NCBI GenBank assembly: GCA_041395325.1
Contig: JAWLAT010000007.1
Span: 1-64,000 of the forward strand
Direction of reading: 5' to 3'
Length of the DNA: 64,000 bases
Source of the DNA: JAWLAT01 sp041395325
GTDB taxonomy: Bacteria; Pseudomonadota; Gammaproteobacteria; Xanthomonadales; SZUA-5
The position numbers were made by a program, and so were the translations under genes. Position 1 is the first letter of the stretch, and the number at the start of each line of letters is the position of its first letter. Shown here piece after piece: positions 18,025 to 26,590 of the stretch. The notes beneath the pieces were generated by a model. That model searched no databases and had not been told where the DNA came from. It worked only from the letters and a program-made list of their open reading frames with translations.

Positions 18025-18546
18025 ATCTCATCGAACGATCGTCAGACGCGTCGCAACGAGGACATCCGTGTTCCGCAGGTCCGGGTTATCGGTGCCGACG
18101 GAGAGCAGGTGGGGATCCTCTCGCGCGACGAGGCTTTGCAGATGGCAGGGGATGCCGGCCTGGATCTGGTCGAGATCCAGCCCAACGCAGAGCCACCGGT
18201 GTGCCGGATCATGGATTTCGGCAAGTACCGATTCGATCTGCAGAAGAAGGCGAACGCGGCAAAGAAAAAGCAGAAGCAGACCCAGGTCAAGGAGATGAAA
18301 TTCCGGCCGGGCACCGAAGAGGCTGACTATCAGGTCAAGCTTCGGGCCATCGTCCGGTTCATCGAGGACGGTGATCGGGTGAAAGTGAACCTGAGGTTCC
18401 GCGGGCGCGAGATGGCGCATCAGGAACTGGGGCTGGCGATGCTGCAGCGACTGGAACAGGATCTGGCCGAGTTGGCCACGATCGAACAGCGGCCACGCAT
18501 GGAAGGCCGCGTGATGAACATGATGATCGCGCCCAAAAAGCGCTGA
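18025..18546 (+). CDS. infC: Translation initiation factor IF-3 with an AUC start codon
   Basis: 173 residues from ATC at 18025. No ATG or GTG lies near the family N-terminus (SSNDRQTRRNEDIRVPQVR). GGAGG at 18012-18016 sits 8 bases before the ATC, whereas the in-frame TTG at 18010 overlaps that Shine-Dalgarno and cannot use it. Rare AUU/AUC/AUA starts are a known autoregulatory hallmark of infC, because IF-3 rejects such codons. The KKQKQTQVKEMKFRPGTEEADY and MEGRVMNMMIAPK segments are intact. IF-3 prevents 70S reassociation and proofreads initiation. Confidence 0.95.
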   Translation: MSSNDRQTRRNEDIRVPQVRVIGADGEQVGILSRDEALQMAGDAGLDLVEIQPNAEPPVCRIMDFGKYRFDLQKKANAAKKKQKQTQVKEMKFRPGTEEADYQVKLRAIVRFIEDGDRVKVNLRFRGREMAHQELGLAMLQRLEQDLAELATIEQRPRMEGRVMNMMIAPKKR

Positions 18547-18659
18547 TCAGCGTGCAGGAACCGGGACTGAGTGCCCGGAGAATCACCGACGTCAGTATGG
18601 ATGGAAAGCACCGCGCGAGCGGTCACTGGCTCGGCCATAACGATGGTAAGGAATCCGTC
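18547..18659 (+). promoter_or_regulatory. Structured rpmI-rplT leader
   Basis: This 113-base gap holds two stems: CCGGG/CCCGG (18561-18565, 18574-18578) and ACCGC/GCGGT with a GCGA tetraloop (18610-18623). In other proteobacteria L20 binds a leader structure here to repress rpmI-rplT. Position fits, but I cannot show a pseudoknot. Confidence 0.4.
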
Positions 18660-18857
18660 ATGCCTAAAATCAAGAGTAACCGCGGAGCGGCCAAGCGCTT
18701 CCGCAAAACCGGTTCGGGTCGCTTCAAGTGCGGCCATGCGTTCAAGAGCCACATCCTGACCAAGAAGTCGACCAAGCGTAAGCGTCGCTTGCGGGCCGCC
18801 AATGCGGTGGCCAAGGTCGATCAGCGCGGCGTTGCCCGCATGCTGCCCTACGCCTGA
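18660..18857 (+). CDS. rpmI: 50S ribosomal protein L35
   Basis: 65 residues, the standard length, starting MPKIKSNRGAAKRF. Very basic, with the family K/R-rich middle (KKSTKRKRRLR). A structural protein of the large subunit. The start at 18660 excludes an upstream in-frame extension, which has no family match. It is co-transcribed with rplT 15 bases downstream. Confidence 0.97.
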   Translation: MPKIKSNRGAAKRFRKTGSGRFKCGHAFKSHILTKKSTKRKRRLRAANAVAKVDQRGVARMLPYA

Positions 18858-18872
18858 TCAGGAGGAAGAACC

Positions 18873-19232
18873 ATGGCACGAGTCAAGCGTGGTGTCGTCG
18901 CGCGTCGTCGACACAAGAAAGTCATTTCCCGCGCGAAGGGTTATTACAATGCCCGTCGCAAGGTGTTCCGAGTCGCCAAGCAGGCGGTCACCAAGGCAGC
19001 GCAATACGCCTACATCGGCCGCAAGCGCAAGAAGCGCGACTACCGTTCGCTGTGGATTGTCCGCATCAACGCCGCCGCGCGGATGTGTGACCTGTCCTAC
19101 AGCCGCCTGATCAATGGCCTGAAGAAGGCCGGCGTGGCGATCGATCGCAAGGTGCTGGCCGACATTGCCGTCCATGACATGGACGCTTTCCGGCAACTGG
19201 CTGATCGAGCCAAGCAAGCGCAGGCTGCCTGA
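18873..19232 (+). CDS. rplT: 50S ribosomal protein L20
   Basis: 119 residues, full length. Family sequence MARVKRGVVARRRHKK at the N-terminus and the conserved RDYRSLWIVRINAA segment. L20 is an early assembly protein that binds 23S rRNA and, in studied species, represses its own operon. AGGAGG lies 7 bases upstream. Confidence 0.98.
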   Translation: MARVKRGVVARRRHKKVISRAKGYYNARRKVFRVAKQAVTKAAQYAYIGRKRKKRDYRSLWIVRINAAARMCDLSYSRLINGLKKAGVAIDRKVLADIAVHDMDAFRQLADRAKQAQAA

Positions 19233-19261
19233 CCGCAGGTCTGACGCACAGGTGGATCGAG

Positions 19262-19286
19262 AGACCCGGCACCCAGCCGGGTCTTT
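19262..19286 (+). terminator. Candidate attenuator/terminator between rplT and pheS
   Basis: AGACCCGGC (19262-19270) pairs perfectly with GCCGGGTCT (19276-19284) around ACCCA, and TTTCGTCT follows. The 9-bp stem is strong but the T-run is short and interrupted, so partial termination or attenuation of pheST is plausible. I saw no phenylalanine-rich leader peptide. Confidence 0.55.
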
Positions 19287-19343
19287 CGTCTGGGGACCCG
19301 CTGTCGCGAACCGTGACAGTGGCGATCTCGGAGGACAGCAACG

Positions 19344-20327
19344 GTGAGCGGGATGGACAGGGCAGAGATCACGACCGCCTTGGCGGCGATTGCAGCGGCG
19401 CCAGGCCTGGACGAACTGGAGGCGCTACGCGTCAGCTGGCTAGGCAAGCAGGGGCGACTGACCGAACAGCTCAAGGGTTTGGGCAAGCTGGCACCCGAGC
19501 AACGCAAGGCCCAGGGCGAACTCATCAATCTGGACAAGCAGGCGTTGCTGCAGGCGTTGACCGAGCGACGTGAGGCCCTGCAGGCAGAGCAGCTCAATCG
19601 CCGACTGGCTGGTGAGCGCATCGACATCAGCCTGCCGGGCCGCGGCGAGGTCTATGGCGTACGTCACCCGATCAGCCGCACCCTGGAACGGATCACCACG
19701 CTGTTCGGACAACTCGGTTACGTCTCGGCCGACGGCCCGGAGATCGAGGATGACTGGCACAACTTCGAGGCGCTGAACTTCCCGCCGCATCACCCAGCCC
19801 GGGCGATGCACGACACCTTTTATTTTCCCGATGGCCGCCTGCTGCGCACGCACACCTCGCCGGTGCAGATTCGGGCGATGGCCAATGCCAAACCGCCGCT
19901 GCGCGTCGTCGCGGCTGGCAAGGTTTACCGTAGCGACAGCGACCAGACCCACTCGCCGATGTTCCATCAGGTGGAAGGCTTTGTCGTCGCAGAAGACATC
20001 AGCTTCGCCGATCTCAAGGGCACGTTGACTCAGTTTGTCGCCGCCTTCTTTGAGCGGGACTTTGAGATGCGCTTCCGCCCCTCCTTCTTCCCCTTCACCG
20101 AACCGTCGGCGGAAGTGGACATCCGCTGGGGCGATCGTTGGCTGGAAGTGCTGGGCTGCGGCATGGTCCATCCGAATGTGCTGCGCAACTGCGGTATCGA
20201 CCCCGAGCGCTACACGGGCTTCGCCTTTGGCATGGGCGTGGAGCGCTTCGCGATGCTGCGCTATGGCGTGACGGACCTGCGTGCCTTCTTCGAGAACGAC
20301 TGGCGCTTCCTCGGCCAGTTTCAGTAG
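19344..20327 (+). CDS. pheS: Phenylalanyl-tRNA synthetase alpha subunit
   Basis: 327 residues. A GTG start at 19344 is chosen because GGAGGA lies 8 bases upstream; an ATG three codons later is the alternative. An N-terminal coiled arm precedes the class II catalytic core: motif 2 in KVYRSDSDQTHSPMFHQ and motif 3 GMGVERFAMLRYG. With PheT it forms an alpha2beta2 enzyme. pheT follows 60 bases later. Confidence 0.97.
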   Translation: MSGMDRAEITTALAAIAAAPGLDELEALRVSWLGKQGRLTEQLKGLGKLAPEQRKAQGELINLDKQALLQALTERREALQAEQLNRRLAGERIDISLPGRGEVYGVRHPISRTLERITTLFGQLGYVSADGPEIEDDWHNFEALNFPPHHPARAMHDTFYFPDGRLLRTHTSPVQIRAMANAKPPLRVVAAGKVYRSDSDQTHSPMFHQVEGFVVAEDISFADLKGTLTQFVAAFFERDFEMRFRPSFFPFTEPSAEVDIRWGDRWLEVLGCGMVHPNVLRNCGIDPERYTGFAFGMGVERFAMLRYGVTDLRAFFENDWRFLGQFQ

Positions 20328-20387
20328 CACGCGCGCGGCTGCGACGCCTGGCGCGCGCAGCGACACCCGATCTGAAGGAGTTCGACG

Positions 20388-22751
20388 ATGCGTTTCCCGC
20401 TGTCCTGGCTGCGCGAGTGGCTGACCATTGAGGCCGACGAAGCGGACTTGCTGCACCGGCTGACGATGGCTGGGCTGGAAGTCGAGGAAATCGAGGCGCA
20501 GGGTGTGGGTCTCGACCAACTGGTGGTCGCATTGATCGAGCAATGCGAGCCGCACCCGGATGCTGATCGATTGCGCGTCTGTCAGGTCAATGCCGGTGGC
20601 GACGAGCGCTTGCAGATCGTTTGTGGTGCGCCGAACGCGCGGGCGGGCCTGCGTGTGCCACTGATCGGCGTGGGTCGGAGCCTGCCTGACGGTACTCAGA
20701 TACGTCGCGCCAAGCTGCGTGGGGTGGAGTCGGCCGGCATGCTCTGCTCGGCTCGGGAACTGGGGCTGTCGGAAGAGCATGACGGTCTGCTGGAACTACC
20801 CGCCGACGCGGTACCCGGGACGCCGCTGGACCAGTTGCTGGGCTATCCGGACACCGTGGTCGAGTTGTCGATCACGCCCAACCGGGGTGACTGTCTGAGC
20901 CTGGCCGGGGTGGCACGCGATCTGGGTGCGCTGTACGGCGCGCCAGTCGAGGGGCCGTCGGTCGATCCGGTGCCGGCGAGCCTGGAGCGACAGATTGAGA
21001 TTCGTCTGCAGGCGGGACCCGCCTGTCCCCGCTACTGTGGCCGATTCATCGAGGGTCTGGACGCCACGCTGACCAGCCCGGACTGGATGCAGCGGCGGTT
21101 GCGCCAATGTGGCCTGAGGCCGATCAATGCGCTGGTCGACGTCACCAACTATGTGATGCTGGAGCTGGGTCAGCCCCTGCACGCCTTCTCCGCCGATCGC
21201 CTCTCGGGGGCGATCGATGTGCGCTTGGCCCAGGCCGGTGAGCGTCTGCAGTTGCTGGACGAGCGCGAGATCGAACTGGTCCCGGACATGCTGTTGATTG
21301 CTGACCAGCAGGGGCCTGTCGCGCTGGCCGGCGTCATGGGGGGCAATGGCAGCAAGGTGGTGCAATCCACTCGCGCCATCTTCCTGGAGAGCGCGCACTT
21401 CGCGCCCGCTGCGATCTCAGGACGCGCACGCCGGTTGGGCATGCACACCGATGCTGCTCACCGTTTCGAGCGTGGCGTGGATCCTGAGCTGCCGCGCCGC
21501 GCGCTGGAGCGTGCGACGGCACTGCTGCTGGCCATTGGCGGCGGTCAGGCTGGCCCGGTGATCGAAGCGGTTCATGCCGCAGAACTGCCGGCCCGTGCAC
21601 CCATTGGTTTGCGTCACGATCGCTTGCAGCGCGTGCTGGGGATGAGCATCGATCGCTCGCGCGTCGGCACCATTCTGCGGGCCCTGGGCCTGCAGGTCGA
21701 AGACACCGACGCGGGCTGGCGAGCGATACCCCCGGGCCCACGCTTCGATCTGGAAATCGAAGAGGATCTGATCGAGGAAGTGATCCGTGTGCACGGCTAC
21801 GACGCACTGCCCACGCGCCTGCCCCGTGGTGAGATCAGCTTGCGCAGCCCATCGGAATTCTGGGTGAGTGATGGCGAGTTGGCGCGCAATCTGGTGTCGC
21901 GGGGCTACCGTGAAGCGGTGTGCATGGCCTTCGGGCGCGCCGATTTGTACGACAGCTGGTCCATGCCGCCCAGTGCGCTGCTGGCCAATCCACTCTCGGC
22001 TGACCTTGGCGCTATGCGTCCCTCCTTGCTGCCCGGTCTGGTTCAGGCCCTGCTTGAAAATCAGCGGCGACAGCTCGATCGCGTTCGCCTGTTTGAGATC
22101 GGCCGAGCCTTTCCGCAACGTGAGCAGGAATCGCAGCGCCTGGCGCTGGTGAGTTGTGGTCCGGCGCAGCCTGAGCAATGGGGCCTGCCAACTCGCGGCG
22201 GTGATTTTCATGACCTGAAAGCCGATGTCGAAGGGCTGTTGACCCAACTGGGCCAGGCAGCGGTGCGTTGGACGCGATCGGAGCAGGCCTTCCTGCATCC
22301 GGGGCGATCGGCGGACCTGTGGCACAACGACGTTTGTGTGGGCTGGGTGGGGCATCTGCACCCAGCTTTGATGCGCAAGCTGGACGCGGCTGGCGAACTG
22401 GTTGTGGGTGAACTGGCCCTGGATGCACTGCGTCCACGATCGGCGCCTGCACCAGCGGCGCTGTCGCGTTATCCGTCGGTTCGTCGCGATCTGGCCATGA
22501 TCATCGCCGACACCGTCGACTTCGCCGAGGTTCGTGGCGAAGTGGCCGCGCTGTCGCTGACGAGCTTGCGCGAGCTGCGGCTGTTCGACGTCTATCGGGG
22601 CCAGGGTGTGCCTGATGGTTCAAAGAGCCTCGCTATCGGCTTGATTTTCCAAGAAGACTCGCGCACCCTAGCGGAGGGCGAGGTCGATGCTTGGGTTGAT
22701 GCCATCAGGCAGAGACTGACGGCCTCGGTGGGGGCGACCTGGAGGGGATGA
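20388..22751 (+). CDS. pheT: Phenylalanyl-tRNA synthetase beta subunit
   Basis: 787 residues, the full bacterial form. N-terminal tRNA-binding OB domain near 40-150 (the PHPDADRLRVCQV segment), B3/B4 editing domain near 210-380 (ALVDVTNYVMLELGQPLHAF), B5 domain near 400-470, and a C-terminal ferredoxin-like anticodon domain near 690-787. One base separates its stop from the GTG start of ihfA. Confidence 0.97.
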   Translation: MRFPLSWLREWLTIEADEADLLHRLTMAGLEVEEIEAQGVGLDQLVVALIEQCEPHPDADRLRVCQVNAGGDERLQIVCGAPNARAGLRVPLIGVGRSLPDGTQIRRAKLRGVESAGMLCSARELGLSEEHDGLLELPADAVPGTPLDQLLGYPDTVVELSITPNRGDCLSLAGVARDLGALYGAPVEGPSVDPVPASLERQIEIRLQAGPACPRYCGRFIEGLDATLTSPDWMQRRLRQCGLRPINALVDVTNYVMLELGQPLHAFSADRLSGAIDVRLAQAGERLQLLDEREIELVPDMLLIADQQGPVALAGVMGGNGSKVVQSTRAIFLESAHFAPAAISGRARRLGMHTDAAHRFERGVDPELPRRALERATALLLAIGGGQAGPVIEAVHAAELPARAPIGLRHDRLQRVLGMSIDRSRVGTILRALGLQVEDTDAGWRAIPPGPRFDLEIEEDLIEEVIRVHGYDALPTRLPRGEISLRSPSEFWVSDGELARNLVSRGYREAVCMAFGRADLYDSWSMPPSALLANPLSADLGAMRPSLLPGLVQALLENQRRQLDRVRLFEIGRAFPQREQESQRLALVSCGPAQPEQWGLPTRGGDFHDLKADVEGLLTQLGQAAVRWTRSEQAFLHPGRSADLWHNDVCVGWVGHLHPALMRKLDAAGELVVGELALDALRPRSAPAPAALSRYPSVRRDLAMIIADTVDFAEVRGEVAALSLTSLRELRLFDVYRGQGVPDGSKSLAIGLIFQEDSRTLAEGEVDAWVDAIRQRLTASVGATWRG

Positions 22752-22752
22752 G

Positions 22753-23052
22753 GTGGCGCTGACGAAGGCAGACATGGCTCGTCGCCTGTTTGAGGACGTG
22801 GGGCTGAACAAGCGCGAAGCGAAAGACTTCGTCGACGCCTTTTTCGATACGCTGCGTGCGGCGTTGGAGCAGGGCGACGCGGTCAAGCTGTCGGGCTTCG
22901 GCAACTTCGACCTGCGGCAGAAGAACGAGCGCCCCGGCCGCAATCCCAAGACTGGCGAGGAGATTCCGATTTCGGCTCGGCGCGTGGTGACCTTTAGACC
23001 AGGCTTGAAGCTCAAGGCGCGGGTGGAATCGCATGCTGGATCCGGGCAGTAA
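22753..23052 (+). CDS. ihfA: Integration host factor alpha subunit
   Basis: 99 residues from a GTG start. HU/IHF fold with the DNA-intercalating beta-arm RPGRNPKTGEEI and its proline. Starts MALTKADMARRLFEDVGL, as IhfA proteins do. It bends DNA as a heterodimer with IhfB. Location directly after pheT is the classic arrangement. It overlaps the next gene by 20 bases. Confidence 0.96.
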   Translation: MALTKADMARRLFEDVGLNKREAKDFVDAFFDTLRAALEQGDAVKLSGFGNFDLRQKNERPGRNPKTGEEIPISARRVVTFRPGLKLKARVESHAGSGQ

Positions 23053-23395
23053 CAGCGAACTGCCGCCGATCCCGGCGAAGCGCTACTTCACCATTGGTGA
23101 GGTCAGCGATTTGTGCGCGGTCAAACCGCACGTGCTGCGCTATTGGGAGCAGGAGTTCCCTGGCCTGAAGCCGGTCAAGCGCCGCGGCAACCGGCGTTAC
23201 TATCAGCGCCATGACGTGTTGATGATCCGTCAGATCCGCAACCTTCTGTATGAACAGGGCTTCACCATTGGTGGGGCCCGTCAGCGCCTGGAGGGTGAGT
23301 CTCGCAATGCGGCTTCCGGCGGCGAGGCCTCGGTTGATCTGGTGCGTGAGCTGCGTATCGAGCTCGAGCAGGTGTTGCATTTGCTTGAGGCGTAG
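23033..23395 (+). CDS. MerR-family transcriptional regulator downstream of ihfA
   Basis: 120 residues. MerR winged-helix domain at about 15-85 (YFTIGEVSDLCAVKPHVLRYWEQEF and RRYYQRHDV), then a short coiled tail (RELRIELEQVLHLLEA). No cysteine cluster for metal sensing. This gene follows ihfA in many gammaproteobacteria; its target is not known. The start lies inside the ihfA 3' end, implying coupling. Confidence 0.9.
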   Translation: MLDPGSNSELPPIPAKRYFTIGEVSDLCAVKPHVLRYWEQEFPGLKPVKRRGNRRYYQRHDVLMIRQIRNLLYEQGFTIGGARQRLEGESRNAASGGEASVDLVRELRIELEQVLHLLEA

Positions 23396-23549
23396 CTGAT
23401 CGTCGAATGCGGGTGATGGACGCGCGTACCGACCATCTCCGCTTGATCGTGGTGGTGCCTGACGATCTGAAACCTCTCCCGACGGACGGCTTCGAAACGC
23501 TTAGCTATTCCAAGACCGTCGCGCATCGGTAATAATGCGGGGTTCCGGT

Positions 23550-23626
23550 CGGGGCGTAGCGCAGCCTGGTAGCGCACCACAATGGGGTTGTGGGGGTCGG
23601 GAGTTCGAATCTCCCCGCCCCGACCA
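23550..23626 (+). tRNA. tRNA-Pro (GGG)
   Basis: Acceptor CGGGGCG pairs with CGCCCCG (23616-23622). Anticodon stem CCACA/TGTGG, loop ATGGGGT with GGG at 23584-23586. T-arm GAGTTCGAATCTC. CCA is encoded. A TAATAAT sequence 14 bases upstream could be the -10. A tRNA-Pro after ihfA-merR is common in gammaproteobacteria. Confidence 0.97.
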
Positions 23627-23742
23627 AATTTGTCGGCACATTCGGTGCCGACGTCCACCTGGACAGCACGAATCCGCTGCTGCCCAGCGTGCTTTCGAAT
23701 TCTGGATCGTGCGAACATCAGGCCACCTGCGGGGGGCATGTG

Positions 23743-25236
23743 ATGCTGCAACTATTTGCCAGGCGCGAGCCCATGAGCAAGGTCGACACGGCCTGGCTGC
23801 GCATGGAACGCTCAACCAATCTGATGATGATTACCGGCGTTATCGGTCTGGCGGGGACGCTGTCGATCGAAGCACTGAAGGCGTGTCTGGCCGACCGCTT
23901 TCTCGCCTACCGCCGCTTTCGCCAGCGCGCCGTCGACGATGGGCATCAGGCCTGGTGGGAGACCGACCCGGAATTTGATCTGGATTGGCACGTTCGTCGA
24001 ACAGGCTTGCCGCGACCAGGTGGTCGAGCGGAACTGGAAGAACTGGTCAGTCAGCTGGCCAGTACGCCGCTGGATCCGAGCAAACCGCGTTGGCAGTTTC
24101 ATCTGGTGGACGAGTATGCCGGCGGCAGTGCGATCATCTGCAGGCTGCATCACTGCTATGCCGACGGCATGGCGATGGTTCAGGTGATGCTGTCGCTGAC
24201 CGACAGCGACGCTGCGCGGTCCCGGCGACGCTCCAATGCTTCGAAACAGGCCGAGCCACCGCTGTGGGAGCGCTGGTTGGCGCCTGCCAGAGAGGGAATC
24301 GAGCATGTTGCGGCAGCGTCAGAGCAGTTGGTGCGATTGTTGGGCGAATGGGCGCTGCATCCGACCGACGCAATGAGTCGATTGAGTCAGATGGCTTTGC
24401 ACGGCGCCGAAGAGAGCACCGGCATGCTGCGAGAGTTGTTGCACTCGCTGACGCTGCCGGATGATCCACCGACGGCACTTCGGCAGGAGTTGGGTGTCCG
24501 CAAACGGGTGGCCTGGTGTGACCCGATACCGCTCGATGAAGTCAAGGCACTGGGGAAGGCCTTGGGCTGCACCGTCAACGACGTGTTGCTCGCCGCTGTC
24601 ACGGGGGCTTTGCATCAGCATCTGGCCGAAGCCGGAGAGGTGCCCGCCTCCCTGCAGATTCGAGCGAGCGTGCCGGTCAACCTTCGTCCGCGCGAACGCG
24701 CCAGGGAGTTGGGCAATCACTTCGGCCTGGTATTTCTGGATCTGCCAATCGGAGAATCCAATCCGGTGGCGCGACTGCGGCGAGTGGCCCAATCCATGCG
24801 CGAACTGAAGGGCTCACGTCAAGCCGCCGTGTCCTATGGGCTGCTCAATGCGCTGGGGGCTGGACCGGTGGCACTGCAGGCACCGGCATTGGACCAACTC
24901 AGTCGCAAGGCCACGGCAGTTGCCACCAATGTGCCTGGTCCGGTGCAGCCGCTCTATCTGGCCGGCGAACGCATCGACAGCATGATGTTCTGGGTTCCGC
25001 AAACCGGTCAGATTGGTCTGGGCGTCAGCATTCTCAGCTACGCCGGTCGGGTATATTTTGGCCTGATTGCCGATCAGCATTGTCTGGCCGAACCGCAGGC
25101 AGTCGTCGAGGCCTTCGCGCCCGAACTGGAGAAACTGGTACTGCTCGCCCTCATGAGTGAAGACGGCGAGCATTTGGACGCGGAGGCTGCGGAAGTGCTG
25201 CTCAGCGAGGCGTCTCAGGGTTCGGATAAAGGCTGA
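23743..25236 (+). CDS. Wax ester synthase / diacylglycerol acyltransferase (WS/DGAT)
   Basis: 497 residues. The catalytic HHxxxDG motif is present as HHCYADG near 136-142, so H137 and D141 are the expected catalytic pair. The N-terminal MSKVDTAWLRMERSTNLMM and the C-terminal NVPGPVQPLYLAG and GLGVSILSYAGR match the family. It transfers acyl-CoA to a fatty alcohol (wax ester) or diacylglycerol (TAG) at the inner membrane. Start: ATG 23743 is preferred; ATG 23773 is possible. The acyl-CoA reductase at 29.4 kb could supply the alcohol. No second WS/DGAT lies in the window. Confidence 0.9.
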   Translation: MLQLFARREPMSKVDTAWLRMERSTNLMMITGVIGLAGTLSIEALKACLADRFLAYRRFRQRAVDDGHQAWWETDPEFDLDWHVRRTGLPRPGGRAELEELVSQLASTPLDPSKPRWQFHLVDEYAGGSAIICRLHHCYADGMAMVQVMLSLTDSDAARSRRRSNASKQAEPPLWERWLAPAREGIEHVAAASEQLVRLLGEWALHPTDAMSRLSQMALHGAEESTGMLRELLHSLTLPDDPPTALRQELGVRKRVAWCDPIPLDEVKALGKALGCTVNDVLLAAVTGALHQHLAEAGEVPASLQIRASVPVNLRPRERARELGNHFGLVFLDLPIGESNPVARLRRVAQSMRELKGSRQAAVSYGLLNALGAGPVALQAPALDQLSRKATAVATNVPGPVQPLYLAGERIDSMMFWVPQTGQIGLGVSILSYAGRVYFGLIADQHCLAEPQAVVEAFAPELEKLVLLALMSEDGEHLDAEAAEVLLSEASQGSDKG

Positions 25237-25357
25237 CATCCAACCGGCAGAGTCACTGCGCTGACAATGACTTGTGTGACTTTGTGAAGTAGTTGCTTTA
25301 ATTTTGACCCTGGTGCGGTAAGCTCTGCTGATGTGCAAGTGGTCCACGGGGTGGCCC

Positions 25358-26551
25358 ATGTTCGAAAGTATGGGTGTACGAGTTGCGATCGTGATCACTG
25401 GCCTGGGCTTGCTGACGCCAGGACTGGTTCGCGCCCAATCCACTTTCACGATGCTGGTGAACCCGGCGGCACCTTCGGTCTGCTCCAATGGCCTTGGTAC
25501 GACCTGGGTTGACATCAACCCGATCAACGGCGCCACCAATTCGGTCCTCCTCACCGCTCCTTTTTCCGGATCCAACTGGGTGCTGGACGGGTTCGCGCCC
25601 AATGGCCTGATCAGCGGTCGCTCCTTCATGCGGGTCTATTTCCTGCCCAACGCGTCCGGAAACATTCAGATTCCCGTCACTGGCCAGGACACCTCCACAG
25701 GGTTCATGCGCTTTGGAACGGCGCGATTTGCCGTGACTCGCACCCCACCTGAAGGTTTGTTGACGGCGCTCCTGTCACCGGAACCGGCCGGATTGGCGTC
25801 GCCGCCGCCGCAGGATCCACCTGAGCCGCTGGACATCAATTGGCACCCGCTTTTCAGCTGGACAGACAACCTTCTGGAAAGCTACGAGATCGAACTGACC
25901 GAGGGCCCGGACGTACTGGAGTCCGACATCATTTCGGAAACGAAGATCCGCTTCCCGGATGCCCTGGAGCCGAACACGGAGTATTCGTTCTCAACCCGCG
26001 GATTCAATCAATGTGGATCGGCCACGACCGACGTGGTCGAGTTCACCACGGCACAGGCCTGCTTCTACGTTGACCAGGCCATCCCGGATGGGACCAGCAT
26101 GCTGCTCAACTCCGGCACCGTGACCGGCAACGTGGCGGAGAACCTGCGTGTGACGTTGAGCATTGAGCATCCGCGCGTGAGTGACTTGAGAGTCTCACTG
26201 CTTCGGTTGGATCGTGCGGGTGTGCTGATCGATCAGCCCGGTCTTCCTGGATCCGGCTGCAATCGAAACGGGATTGAGGCGGTGCTGAGAGATGACGCGC
26301 CGCGATCGAACGAGACTGAGTGTGCCCCCGAGGGACCTGCCGTCACGGGACAGTTGCTGCCGAGTCAGAGCCTGGCCGCCTTTGAAGGCGTGGTCGCCAC
26401 GGGCGGCTGGACCTTGGTGGTGGAGGATCTGGTTGGAGGGCAGAGCGGCCGCCTGGTGGAGTGGTGCTTGTCGTCCGGCAATGCCCCGGGTGACACGGGA
26501 TTTGTGGTCGACCTGGAAAACCAGCTGTTCAGTGATGGCTTTGAAGGCTGA
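25358..26551 (+). CDS. Secreted protein with fibronectin-III-like region and P domain
   Basis: About 397 residues; ATG 25358 is chosen because it leaves a compact signal peptide ending VRAQS, with ATG 25331 possible. The middle region (about 160-245) looks fibronectin-like. Residues about 250-380 are a proprotein convertase P domain (FYVDQAIPDGTSM, VSDLRVSLLRLDRAGVLID, GGWTLVVEDLVGGQSGRL). No protease catalytic domain is present, so it is not an enzyme itself. The C-terminus ends LFSDGFEG, a short tag I have seen on many secreted proteins of related bacteria. Function unknown. Confidence 0.7.
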   Translation: MFESMGVRVAIVITGLGLLTPGLVRAQSTFTMLVNPAAPSVCSNGLGTTWVDINPINGATNSVLLTAPFSGSNWVLDGFAPNGLISGRSFMRVYFLPNASGNIQIPVTGQDTSTGFMRFGTARFAVTRTPPEGLLTALLSPEPAGLASPPPQDPPEPLDINWHPLFSWTDNLLESYEIELTEGPDVLESDIISETKIRFPDALEPNTEYSFSTRGFNQCGSATTDVVEFTTAQACFYVDQAIPDGTSMLLNSGTVTGNVAENLRVTLSIEHPRVSDLRVSLLRLDRAGVLIDQPGLPGSGCNRNGIEAVLRDDAPRSNETECAPEGPAVTGQLLPSQSLAAFEGVVATGGWTLVVEDLVGGQSGRLVEWCLSSGNAPGDTGFVVDLENQLFSDGFEG

Positions 26552-26590
26552 ACCCGGGGCAACTGAGGCACACGCATTCCGCCGGCGAGG

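Noticed and set aside
23407..23532. A 41-codon reading frame between the MerR gene and tRNA-Pro
   Set aside because: It lacks a ribosome-binding site and any recognisable domain, and short open frames are common in GC-rich DNA. It could be a leader peptide, but nothing supports that.
23550..24100. tRNA-Pro as an integration site for a mobile element carrying the lipid locus
   Set aside because: No integrase, no repeated tRNA 3' end downstream, and composition matches the surroundings.
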